DNA of 25,090 bases from the NCBI GenBank assembly GCA_047618565.1, contig JBLHKW010000069.1, forward strand, positions 1 through 25,090, written 5' to 3'. The position numbers and the translations under genes are program-made. Below the pieces are notes generated by a model, which saw only the letters and a program-made list of their open reading frames with translations, searched no databases and was not told the DNA's origin. Positions 16,340 to 23,413 of the stretch are shown here, piece by piece (within the stretch, counting starts at the first letter, position 1; every line of letters starts with the position of its first letter). The DNA is from JBLHKW01 sp047618565. GTDB lineage: Bacteria > Planctomycetota > UBA1135 > GCA-002686595.

Positions 16340-16975
16340 TCAGGACGCGCCGCCGCAGGTCAGTTCACCGAACTCGATCACGCCGGATTGTACGGAGTAC
16401 ATCGCGCCGACGATGCCGACCTCACCGGCCTCGATCATGGTCGAGAGCACGGAACTCCTGGACTGGATCTCGCTCACCACGAACTCGACGTTCGCCTCCG
16501 CCGCCTTTTGAATGAGCTCGGCGCGCGGAAGGTCGCCAGCCCCGCGAACGCGCTCGAGCGCCGGCTGGAGCTTGGCCAGTAGACCGGTGAGGTGCCCCAG
16601 CTGGGCGTCGTCACACGCACCGCCGACCGCGCCACATCCCGAATGGCCCAGGACGACGATCAATTTCGACTTCGCCAGCCGACACGCGAACTCCATCGAA
16701 CCGAGGATGTCGTCGTTCAGAATGTTTCCAGCGATACGGATGCTGAAGATGTCGCCAAGGCCCTGGTCGAAGATCAGCTCGGCCGAGGTGCGCGAGTCGA
16801 TGCAGCTGAGAATGACCGCGAACGGGTACTGACCCTCGGCCGTTTCGTTGACCTGTTCCAGGGTGTTGCGGTTGGCGCGCAAATTGGCCTGGAAGCGTTC
16901 GTTCCCCTCCCGAAGGAATTCCAGGGCCTCCGAAGCGCTCAATGCGTCCTGCGACTCTTTCGTGTGGGTTCTCAT
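16340..16975 (-). CDS. Beta-class carbonic anhydrase
   Basis: Cytoplasmic zinc enzyme interconverting CO2 and bicarbonate, 211 residues, full length. The ligand set is complete: C58 and D60 with R62 in SCIDSRT, then H111 and C114 in GHSGCGAV. The D60-R62 dyad is the usual gate. AGNILNDDILGSMEFA is a further family mark. Its ATG overlaps the SulP stop by four bases (ATGA), so it is translated with the transporter. SulP transporters and carbonic anhydrases are known as neighbours and as fusions in bacteria, which supports bicarbonate handling. Its stop lies one base from the stop of the convergent secreted-protein gene, leaving no room for a conventional terminator between them. Confidence 0.96.
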   Translation of the reverse strand: MRTHTKESQDALSASEALEFLREGNERFQANLRANRNTLEQVNETAEGQYPFAVILSCIDSRTSAELIFDQGLGDIFSIRIAGNILNDDILGSMEFACRLAKSKLIVVLGHSGCGAVGGACDDAQLGHLTGLLAKLQPALERVRGAGDLPRAELIQKAAEANVEFVVSEIQSRSSVLSTMIEAGEVGIVGAMYSVQSGVIEFGELTCGGAS

Positions 16976-18645
16976 GCTTCGTCAGTGTGACAGGTGCCGG
17001 AGGGAACGTCGACGGCGATCTTCATACCCGTCGACGCGGTTTGCTTGTGGTGGTCCAGGTTCTTGACGACCACCTCGATATCCCGGGCGCTGGCCCCGGC
17101 CTCGAAGTTGTCGATGATCTCGATCACATCCTGGTGGATGAAGACCGACGCCGATGCATCGATATCCACCGTTGATCCATCGGGGATGGTGTCCAGGGCC
17201 TTGAGGACGCTGGCCTTGTTCAGGAACGTCACCTGCTGCGCCAGGGTGATGCAGACGTGCTCCCCGCCGCTCTTCGACATGGCACTGATCTGAAAGGGCA
17301 GCTGGAAACTCTCGAAGAGGATCACGATCACCGCGACATGCAGGCCGATGCCGATCCCGAGCAAGAGGTTCGTGAAGACGATGCCCAGCACGGTCGCCAC
17401 GAACGGTATGAACTGCCCCGCCCCCTGCTTGAACATGCGCTTGAAGACCGATGGCTTCGCGAGCTTGTAGCCAACCGTGCACAGGATCGCCGCCAATGTG
17501 GCGAGCGGGATCAGGTTCATCACCGCGGGCAGAACGATCACGCTGCCGGCGAGCAGGAAGCCGTGCACGATCGCGGAGGCTTTGGTCTTGGCTCCCGACT
17601 GGACGTTTGCGGAGCTGCGTACGATCACCTGGGTCACCGGCAGTCCCCCGAAGCAGCCCGAGACCATGTTGCCGATGCCTTGCGCCTTCAACTCGCGGTT
17701 GGTGGGAGTCACGCGCCGGAGCGGATCCAGCTTGTCCGCGGCCTCGACACTCAGCAGGGTCTCCAGGCTTGCCACCGCGGCCAGGACGACGGCCGTCTTG
17801 TAGACCGCCATCGTGCCCAGGCCGGAGAAGTCCGGGAAGGTGAGCAAGTGGCCAATGCCTCCCATTCCCCCGCCCTCGGGCAAGGCCACCATCTGGTCGG
17901 GGGTCAGCGCCAGGTTCGCGCTCGTGCGGAAGAGCAGATTCAACAGGGTGCCGGCGACGACCGCGAGGAGCGGTCCGGGCACTATCGCCAGCCATGCTCG
18001 CTGGCGGACGGCGCGGGACTCCCAGAGGATCAGAATGGCCAGGGAGACGAGCGTGATGAGCACGGGGCCGAAGCTCACCGAGTCCAGCAGGTGCCCGAGC
18101 TCGCTGAAGGTGGTCTCTCCGTCCGGCTGGTGGAACGAGAGCTCTCCGATTGGATCCTTGTCGTACCCGAAGGCGTGCGGGATCTGCTTCAGCAGGATGA
18201 TGATCCCGATGCCCGAGAGCATGCCCGTGATCACGGAGGACGGAAAGTAGTAGGCGATGATGCCCGCGCGGGCGAATCCGAGGCCGATCTGGATCAGGCC
18301 CGCCAGCACGACCGCCACGAGGAATATGTCGAAGCTTCCCAGCTCCTGAATCGAGGTCAGGACGATCACCGCCAGCCCTGCGGCGGGGCCAGAAACGCCC
18401 AGCTGCGAACCGCTGAGTGCTCCGACGACCACGCCGCCGACGACGCCCGCGACGATGCCCGCCACGAGCGGCGCGCCGGACGCGAGAGCGATCCCCAGGC
18501 AGAGCGGCAACGCCACCAGGAAGACGACCAGGGAGGCCGGCAGGTCGGAGCGGAGCGTGGAGGAGAAACTGGGCTTGGGGCTCATGGAGTGGCTGCGGGG
18601 CGTGTCTCGGGACCTCGGGGTGCGGGTCTCCGGCGTGAAGGCCAT
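16972..18645 (-). CDS. SulP-family anion (probably bicarbonate) transporter
   Basis: Integral membrane transporter of up to 557 residues. SulP marks are LRSDLPASLVVFLVALPLCLGIALASGAP at the N-terminus (helix 1), a central SVEAADKLDP segment after helix ~8, and many hydrophobic helices through ~450. A STAS domain follows at ~457-557 (VDIDASASVFIHQDVIEIIDNFEAG). The ATG at 18645 is the longest option; an ATG at 18585 gives MSPKPSFSS and a more usual N-terminus. Neither has a clear Shine-Dalgarno. SulP proteins carry sulfate, bicarbonate or other anions. The overlapping carbonic anhydrase points to bicarbonate, as in BicA, which is Na+-dependent. It is divergent from an NhaR-type regulator with the shared palindrome between them. 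Confidence 0.93.
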   Translation of the reverse strand: MAFTPETRTPRSRDTPRSHSMSPKPSFSSTLRSDLPASLVVFLVALPLCLGIALASGAPLVAGIVAGVVGGVVVGALSGSQLGVSGPAAGLAVIVLTSIQELGSFDIFLVAVVLAGLIQIGLGFARAGIIAYYFPSSVITGMLSGIGIIILLKQIPHAFGYDKDPIGELSFHQPDGETTFSELGHLLDSVSFGPVLITLVSLAILILWESRAVRQRAWLAIVPGPLLAVVAGTLLNLLFRTSANLALTPDQMVALPEGGGMGGIGHLLTFPDFSGLGTMAVYKTAVVLAAVASLETLLSVEAADKLDPLRRVTPTNRELKAQGIGNMVSGCFGGLPVTQVIVRSSANVQSGAKTKASAIVHGFLLAGSVIVLPAVMNLIPLATLAAILCTVGYKLAKPSVFKRMFKQGAGQFIPFVATVLGIVFTNLLLGIGIGLHVAVIVILFESFQLPFQISAMSKSGGEHVCITLAQQVTFLNKASVLKALDTIPDGSTVDIDASASVFIHQDVIEIIDNFEAGASARDIEVVVKNLDHHKQTASTGMKIAVDVPSGTCHTDEA

Positions 18646-18723
18646 CCGGCGGATGCCGGGCAGCTTGAACGGGAACCATCAGGCCCGCATTCAATCATCC
18701 TGTCCATTCGATAATACGTTCAC

Positions 18724-18738
18724 TATAATCAGATTATA
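18724..18738. promoter_or_regulatory. Palindromic operator/promoter between SulP and LysR genes
   Basis: A perfect 7-base inverted repeat around one A, TATAATC-A-GATTATA, lies in an AT-rich island (about 18700-18745) inside GC-rich DNA. It presents a consensus TATAAT on the plus strand (18724-18729) and, by symmetry, on the minus strand (18738-18733). It can thus serve as -10 for both divergent genes and as an operator for a dimeric or tetrameric regulator. T-N11-A spacings typical of LysR sites occur in it (18724/18736 and 18726/18738). A second ATAAT at 18711-18715 could be a half-site. No good -35 box is visible, which fits activator-dependent transcription. Confidence 0.55.
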
Positions 18739-18745
18739 CCGAACA

Positions 18746-19657
18746 ATGCCCCCCCCCCTGGAACCCCTCAACTACCACCACCTGCGCCTGTTCCAGGCCG
18801 TCGCCCACGACGGCAACCTGACCCGAGCGAGCGCCAAGCTTCACCTGCGACCGCAGACCGTGAGCACGCAGGTCCGGGATCTGGAAGCAGCCATCGGTGA
18901 GCCGCTCTTTCGCCGCACAGGCCGGCGGTTGATCCTGACCGACGCCGGCCAGCTCGTCCTGCGCTATGCGGACGACATCTTCTCGCTCGGACGCGAACTG
19001 CAGGAGACCCTCCGTGGCCAACCGAGCGGGCGCCCCTTGAAGGTCACCATCGGCGCAACAGACGTTCTGCCGAAACTGATCGTCCACAGGATCATCGAAC
19101 CGGCCCTCAAGCTCGAGCAGCCCGTGCAGATCGTGTGCCGTGAAGGAGGGACACACGAGTTGCTGGCGGACCTCGCCGTACACCGCCTGGATGTCGTGCT
19201 CTCGGATGCTCCGATCCCTACCAAGGGCGCGGTACGCGCCTACAATCACCTGCTCGGAAGCTGCGGCATCACCTTCATGGCCAGTAAGGCGCTGGCCCGT
19301 CGCTTACGAAAGGGGTTCCCCGCATCCCTCGACGGCGCCCCGGTCCTGCTTCCCAGCGACGACTTCGTCGTTCGGCGTGACCTGGAATGGTGGTTCGAAT
19401 CGCAGGATGTGCGGCCATCCATCCTGGGAGAGTTCGAGGACAGCGCTCTGCTCAAGAGCTTCGGCCAGGCGGGCGAGGGTTTCTTCGCGATCCCCTCCGT
19501 CATCGCCGACGAGGTGGCGCGACAGTACGAGGTCGAGGCGTTCGGTCAGACGGAGGACGTTTCGGAAAGCTACTACGCGATCTCTGTCGAGCGCCGCGTG
19601 CGGCACCCCGCCGTGGTCGCCATTTGCGAAGCCGCGCGGACCGAACTGTTCTCGTGA
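18746..19657 (+). CDS. LysR-family regulator, NhaR type
   Basis: Cytoplasmic DNA-binding regulator of 303 residues. The N-terminal winged helix-turn-helix (about 8-66, LNYHHLRLFQAVAHDGNLT, then LRPQTVSTQVRDLE) leads into the periplasmic-binding-like effector domain. Similarity to E. coli NhaR is clear from memory: THELLADLAVHRLDVVLSDAPI, WWFESQDVRPSILGEFEDSALLKSFG and ESYYAISVERRVRHPAVVAIC line up with NhaR segments. NhaR responds to Na+ and activates nhaA. Here the divergent neighbour is a SulP transporter with carbonic anhydrase, so Na+ or pH control of bicarbonate uptake is a reasonable inference. The ATG at 18746 has no Shine-Dalgarno. A transcript from the TATAAT at 18724 would have a leader of only about ten bases. 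Confidence 0.93.
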   Translation: MPPPLEPLNYHHLRLFQAVAHDGNLTRASAKLHLRPQTVSTQVRDLEAAIGEPLFRRTGRRLILTDAGQLVLRYADDIFSLGRELQETLRGQPSGRPLKVTIGATDVLPKLIVHRIIEPALKLEQPVQIVCREGGTHELLADLAVHRLDVVLSDAPIPTKGAVRAYNHLLGSCGITFMASKALARRLRKGFPASLDGAPVLLPSDDFVVRRDLEWWFESQDVRPSILGEFEDSALLKSFGQAGEGFFAIPSVIADEVARQYEVEAFGQTEDVSESYYAISVERRVRHPAVVAICEAARTELFS

Positions 19658-19662
19658 CAGGA

Positions 19663-19688
19663 CACCGGGTCACGCTCCGTCGCCGGTG
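19663..19688. terminator. Weak hairpin between convergent LysR and TPR genes
   Basis: CACCGG (19663-19668) pairs with CCGGTG (19683-19688) across a 14-base loop in the 37-base gap between two convergent stop codons. There is no T-run on either strand. Position favours a bidirectional terminator, but the stem is short. Confidence 0.25.
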
Positions 19689-19694
19689 CGGGAT

Positions 19695-20390
19695 TCAGGG
19701 CCGTATGCGAGCCCAGCCCGCGCGCGCGACCCATGGCCAGGTGCCGCGCCGCTGGTACGCCGGCGCCTGCTTGACCAGCTCGCCGACCGAGCTCAACGCA
19801 GCGCGCGCTTCCTCACCACGCCCGAGCGCCTTCAGAGCCAGACCGCGCCGGTAGGCACTCTCCGGGCAGGGTCCGTGGTTCACATCGTAACGCTCGAGGA
19901 TTTCCAGCGCCTCGGCTGCCTGGCCTGCACCCTGGTAGGCCTGCCCGAGACGCAACAGAACCTGGCCGTAAGCGTGCCCCTCGTTGATCTTCATGCAGTG
20001 GATCAACACGTCGACCGCCTCCTCCGGGCGACCCAGACCGAGCAACGCACAGCCCGCCCGATAGCGCCATTCGGCAACGTCGGGCTCTCCGTTGATCGCT
20101 CGCCCGAGGTAGCCCAGGGCGCGCGCGTGCCGCCCCTGCGCCAGCAGCAGGCTGCCGAGCTTGCCGAGATTATGGGGTGTGTCGACCTCACCGAGCTGGC
20201 GCTCGAGGGAGCGCTCCTTGCGTCGATCGACCCAGTTGCCGGCGAACTTCGAGCCCACGGCGCTGACCAGGATGGCGGCGAGCCAGAATCCAAAGAGCGG
20301 GATCTGGAACAGACCACCGACCAGGGGCAAGTGTCGAGCCACGTTCAGAACGAGCAGGACGACGACGAAGAATCCAAGCAGGCGCAGCAC
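19695..20390 (-). CDS. TPR-containing membrane protein
   Basis: 231-residue protein starting with GTG at 20390. Two hydrophobic helices lie at about 3-19 and 30-48, then a basic linker (DRRKERSLERQLGE). From ~70 to ~210 there are tetratricopeptide-like helical pairs (NLGKLGSLLLAQGRHARALGYLGRAI, YRAGCALLGLGRPEEAVDVL, LLRLGQAYQGAGQAAEALEIL, YRRGLALKALGRGEEARAAL). This predicts a membrane-anchored protein-interaction scaffold, probably facing the cytoplasm. It converges on the LysR gene and diverges from lpxB, so it stands alone as a transcription unit. There is no clear Shine-Dalgarno. No specific function can be given. Confidence 0.8.
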   Translation of the reverse strand: MLRLLGFFVVVLLVLNVARHLPLVGGLFQIPLFGFWLAAILVSAVGSKFAGNWVDRRKERSLERQLGEVDTPHNLGKLGSLLLAQGRHARALGYLGRAINGEPDVAEWRYRAGCALLGLGRPEEAVDVLIHCMKINEGHAYGQVLLRLGQAYQGAGQAAEALEILERYDVNHGPCPESAYRRGLALKALGRGEEARAALSSVGELVKQAPAYQRRGTWPWVARAGWARIRP

Positions 20391-20492
20391 CGGGGCATTC
20401 TACACACACGCATTCTGGTGGTGCCACGGCCTCGCGCCATGCATTATCCAGACTTGCCCCGCATGACCCCGGCCGTCACGATCCGTCCGCCT

Positions 20493-20535
20493 GCTGCGGG
20501 CCGGTCGCCCGCCGCGGGCCGGTCGCCGGCTGCGG
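20493..20535. repeat. 18-base tandem repeat upstream of lpxB
   Basis: Two 18-base units (20493-20510 and 20511-20528, each GC-GCGGGCCGGTCGCC with two mismatches between copies) are followed by a partial third copy (GCTGCGG, 20529-20535). They sit in the 5' region between the divergent TPR gene and lpxB. The copy number may vary between strains and the GC-rich repeat could affect the lpxB leader; no function is shown. Confidence 0.6.
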
Positions 20536-20593
20536 CCCTCCGATGGCTCCTCCCTCCTCCCTAATACCCGACGCGCCGCCGCAGGACGCCGAG

Positions 20594-21973
20594 ATGCCCC
20601 GCGGCCCGAGCCCGCGCCGGGCGCTCCTGCGCGAGCTCGCACGCGCCCTGGGCGGCGCGGCGCTGCTCCCCTTCCGCACCAACGACTACCTGTACCGTCA
20701 CGACGACCTGGTGCAGGAGCTCGTCACCGACCTCCGCAGCCGGCCCGCCGAGACCGAGGAGCCCGCAGCATCCAGGCCGCACCTCCCGGACCGGCCGCTG
20801 CGCATCTTCCTGTCCTGCGCCGAGGCGTCGGGCGAGATCCACGCGACCGGACTGGCGCGCGAACTCGTGCGCCAGGCGCAAGCCGCCGGCGCCCCCGCCC
20901 CGGAGCTGCGCGGCCTGGGAGGCGACCGACTGCGTGCGGCGGGCGTGCAGACGATCGCCGATCCGGTCGGCCGCGCAGCCATGGGGTTCGAGGGCATGTT
21001 CAGCTCCTTGCCCTACTACTCGCGCCTGATCGAGGATACAGCGCGCTCCTTCCGCGACTGGCGTCCGGATCTGTTCCTGCCGCTCGACTCGCCGGCGCTG
21101 CACGTCCCCCTGGCCCACGTTGCGAAGCGCTATGGGCTTCCCGTGGTGCACTTCATCACACCCCAGTACTGGGGCTGGGCACCATGGCGCACGGCCGGCT
21201 ATCGCAAGGCCGTCGACCGGGCCCTCACGATCCTGCCCTTCGAGCGAGACTGGTTCACCCGGCGCGGGATCGAGGTCCGGCACGTGGGGCACCCTCTGCT
21301 CGACAGACTGCGCGATGTTCCGCGACGCTCACCCGAAGCCCCCAGCGGCGACACGCTTTGCATTCTACCGGGGAGTCGCGCGCGCGTCATCGAGCGCAAC
21401 CTGCCCTGGATGCTGTCGATCGCGGCCGACCTGCAACGCCGCTTTCCCGGAGCGCCCGTGCGCGTCGTGCAGGAGACCGAAGAGCATCGCACGCGCATCG
21501 AGACCATCCTCGCGAGCGCGCGCAGCGATGCGCAGCTCTCCTGCGGCGACCTGCACGGGGACCTGCGCGACGCGCGCTGTGCGCTCTCGGTCTCGGGCAC
21601 CGTGTTGATCGACGTCCTGCACCACGGCCTGCCCTGCGTGGTGATCTATCGTCTCAAGGGCCACATGGAGCGCTGGATGTCGCGCAACCTGCTGACCGCG
21701 CCCTACTTCGCCTCCATCAACCTGCTGGCCGGAGAAGAGGTCGTCCCGGAATTCGCGTTCATGGGCCAGGGGCCGCGGGCCGAGATCCAGCACAAGCTCG
21801 AGCTGGCCTACGGGGACGCGGCCTGGCGCACGCGCTGCCAGACGGGCCTGGCGCGCGCCACACGCAGGCTCGGCCCGCCGGGCGCCGTGGCCCGGGCCGC
21901 CGGGCACGCACTCGAAATCCTGGATAGAGGCCCCGGAATCGCCCCCCAGAGAACTATTCTGGGACTTCCGTGA
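20594..21973 (+). CDS. lpxB: Lipid-A-disaccharide synthase
   Basis: Glycosyltransferase family 19 enzyme joining UDP-2,3-diacylglucosamine and lipid X in lipid A synthesis, at the inner membrane face. Family marks in order: SCAEASGEIHATGL (E. coli has AGEASGDILGAGL), AAMGFEGMFSSLPYY, PDLFLPLDSPAL, VVHFITPQYWGWAPWR, LPFERDWF with VGHPLLD, ILPGSRARVIERN, SVSGTVLIDVLHHGLPCVVIYRL and YFASINLLAGEEVVPEF. I chose ATG 20594 (459 aa), seven bases after AGGA; ATG 20543 would add 17 residues and has no such signal. Either start leaves an extra N-terminal segment of about 65-85 residues before the usual LpxB start (RPLRIFLSC). The stop overlaps a possible GTG start of the sigma factor. Confidence 0.94.
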   Translation: MPRGPSPRRALLRELARALGGAALLPFRTNDYLYRHDDLVQELVTDLRSRPAETEEPAASRPHLPDRPLRIFLSCAEASGEIHATGLARELVRQAQAAGAPAPELRGLGGDRLRAAGVQTIADPVGRAAMGFEGMFSSLPYYSRLIEDTARSFRDWRPDLFLPLDSPALHVPLAHVAKRYGLPVVHFITPQYWGWAPWRTAGYRKAVDRALTILPFERDWFTRRGIEVRHVGHPLLDRLRDVPRRSPEAPSGDTLCILPGSRARVIERNLPWMLSIAADLQRRFPGAPVRVVQETEEHRTRIETILASARSDAQLSCGDLHGDLRDARCALSVSGTVLIDVLHHGLPCVVIYRLKGHMERWMSRNLLTAPYFASINLLAGEEVVPEFAFMGQGPRAEIQHKLELAYGDAAWRTRCQTGLARATRRLGPPGAVARAAGHALEILDRGPGIAPQRTILGLP

Positions 21974-22008
21974 AGAGCCCTGACGAGCCTGAGTACGGAG
22001 CCTCACCC

Positions 22009-22611
22009 ATGCAAACCGAGGCAACCAGATTGATGGTCGCTACCCAACGAGGGGATCGCGAGGCTTTTGACGAGCTCGTGATCCGCTTGCGGGGACGCGC
22101 ATTCCATGTGGCCCGCTCGCTTGTGGGGTCGCGAGAAGATGCCATGGAGCTATGTCAGGACGCCTTCCTCAAGGTGTTTCGGGCGCGGGACTCGTACCAG
22201 CCCGAGCAGGCCTTCTTGCCCTGGTTCCATCGCATCCTGCGCAACACGTGCTTCAGCTTCCTGCGCAAGAACCGGCGCCTGAAGAAGGTCTCGCTGACCG
22301 CCCCGGACGATGACGGGGACGACTCCGACTGGCAGATCGTCGACGACGGACCCGGGCCGACGGACGGCATCGAGCGTGAGGAAACCTCGCAGGCCTTCCA
22401 GCGCGCGATCGCGCGCCTCTCGTCACGCGACCGGGAGATCCTGGCACTGCGCCACTTCAAGGAGCTCTCCTACCGGGAGATCTCCGAGACGCTCGAACTA
22501 CCCGAAGGGACCGTGATGTCTCGCCTCTTTCATGCCCGACGCCGCCTGCGCGAGGCTCTGGGTTCCACGTTCGACGCGGACGGCGCGCGCGCTGCGGTCG
22601 GAAAGAGTTAA
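22009..22611 (+). CDS. ECF-type RNA polymerase sigma factor
   Basis: Sigma-70-family factor, 200 residues from ATG 22009 (GGAG eight bases upstream). A GTG at 21970 overlapping the lpxB stop would add 13 residues and is also possible, with GGGA upstream. Region 2 is clear (AFDELVIRLRGRAFHVARSLVGS, EDAMELCQDAFLKVFRA, FLPWFHRILRNTCFSFLRKNRR), and region 4 carries the helix-turn-helix (LSSRDREILALRHFKELSYREISETLELPEGTVMSRLFHARRRLREAL). The acidic linker (DDDGDDSDWQIVDDGPG) is typical. It lies immediately after lpxB and 12 bases before an anti-sigma-like membrane protein. By analogy with other ECF cassettes, that partner would hold it until an envelope signal releases it. Confidence 0.95.
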   Translation: MQTEATRLMVATQRGDREAFDELVIRLRGRAFHVARSLVGSREDAMELCQDAFLKVFRARDSYQPEQAFLPWFHRILRNTCFSFLRKNRRLKKVSLTAPDDDGDDSDWQIVDDGPGPTDGIEREETSQAFQRAIARLSSRDREILALRHFKELSYREISETLELPEGTVMSRLFHARRRLREALGSTFDADGARAAVGKS

Positions 22612-22623
22612 CAAGGATCCACG

Positions 22624-23067
22624 ATGCCTCCCGAACGCGAACCCACTCCCGACGAACTGCTCGCCATGACCTATGCGGATGGCGAACTGGATGAAGCCAG
22701 CTGCGGCGAGTTCGAAGCGCGCCTGGCCGCCGAACCCGCCCTGGCGAAAGAGGTCGCCGGTCACCTGTCCCTGGCCGTGATGGCACGCAAGATGGCACCG
22801 CCGGAGCCGATGGACCACGAATGGAAGCGGCTCGAGCTCGACCCGATGCAGCGCGCCGGCATCCGTCTCGGATGGCTCCTCCTGACCCTTGGCGCGATCG
22901 GCCTGGCGGGCTGGAGCATCGTCGAGGTGAGCCAGTCTGATATGGAGCTCGCGCCCAGATCGCTCGTGCTCTCGCTGATTGCGGGATCCATCGTATTGCT
23001 GCTCACAACCCTGCGCGCACGCCTGCGCACACTTCCCTACGACCGTTACACCGGAGTCGAACGATGA
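22624..23067 (+). CDS. Anti-sigma-factor-like membrane protein
   Basis: 147 residues. The N-terminal ~55 residues read like the cytoplasmic anti-sigma module (LLAMTYADGELDEASCGEFEARLAAEPALAKEVAGHL), without the HxxxCxxC zinc motif. Two membrane helices follow at about 80-101 and 112-130, and the C-terminal end is short and basic. This is less than the long periplasmic domain of many anti-sigma factors. AAGGA lies six bases before the ATG. The stop overlaps the next gene's ATG (ATGATGA-type overlap), so the two are coupled. The assignment rests on position after the sigma factor and the N-terminal motif; direct binding is inference. Confidence 0.72.
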   Translation: MPPEREPTPDELLAMTYADGELDEASCGEFEARLAAEPALAKEVAGHLSLAVMARKMAPPEPMDHEWKRLELDPMQRAGIRLGWLLLTLGAIGLAGWSIVEVSQSDMELAPRSLVLSLIAGSIVLLLTTLRARLRTLPYDRYTGVER

Positions 23068-23384
23068 TCGTGGTCACGACAGACAGCGTAGCAGGACGCG
23101 AGATCGAAGAGGTCTTCGGTCTCGTGCGCGGAACGACCGTACGCGCGCGACACATCGGCCGGGACATCAGCGCCATCTTCCGCACCCTGGTGGGCGGCGA
23201 GGTCACCGAGTACACGAAGCTCGTGGCCGAGAGCCGCGAGCAGGCCCTGGACCGCATGGTCGAGGAGGCGCTCGCGCGCGGGGCCAACGCGGTGCTCTGC
23301 TTCCGTTTCGCCACGTCCGAGGTCGCCAAGTGCGCGGCCGAAGTGGTGGCCTACGGTACCGCCGTCAAGCTGCGCGACGCCTGA
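23064..23384 (+). CDS. YbjQ/UPF0145-family protein
   Basis: 106-residue protein of the YbjQ (DUF74, UPF0145, 'heavy-metal-binding') family, essentially the length of E. coli YbjQ. Shared features are the N-terminal strand before G-x-x-x-x (TTDSVAGREIEEVFGLVRG), the ARHIGRDISAIFRTLVGGEV segment, the ESREQALDRMVEEALARGANAV helix, and the YGTAVKL end. The fold is a small alpha/beta pentamer in known structures, and its function is not established. The gene's ATG overlaps the stop of the anti-sigma-like gene, which places it in the sigma operon. It converges on the deiodinase-like gene with a 29-base gap. Confidence 0.9.
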   Translation: MIVVTTDSVAGREIEEVFGLVRGTTVRARHIGRDISAIFRTLVGGEVTEYTKLVAESREQALDRMVEEALARGANAVLCFRFATSEVAKCAAEVVAYGTAVKLRDA

Positions 23385-23413
23385 GCCCGAGCGCGCCAGC
23401 AGCCGGGCGCAGA

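Noticed and set aside
17257..18714. 485-codon plus-strand frame opposite the SulP gene
   Set aside because: Charged, repetitive composition (many Asp, Arg, His, Gln) typical of the antisense frame of a hydrophobic high-GC gene. The SulP reading is unambiguous.
19140..20564. 474-codon plus-strand frame across the LysR end and the TPR gene
   Set aside because: It crosses two genes on opposite strands that have recognisable domains, and its composition is that of shifted and antisense frames.
20463..20564. Possible 33-residue leader peptide before lpxB
   Set aside because: It has a stop just inside the longer lpxB start and consists mainly of the 18-base repeat (PAAGRS units). There is no Shine-Dalgarno and no other coding sign.
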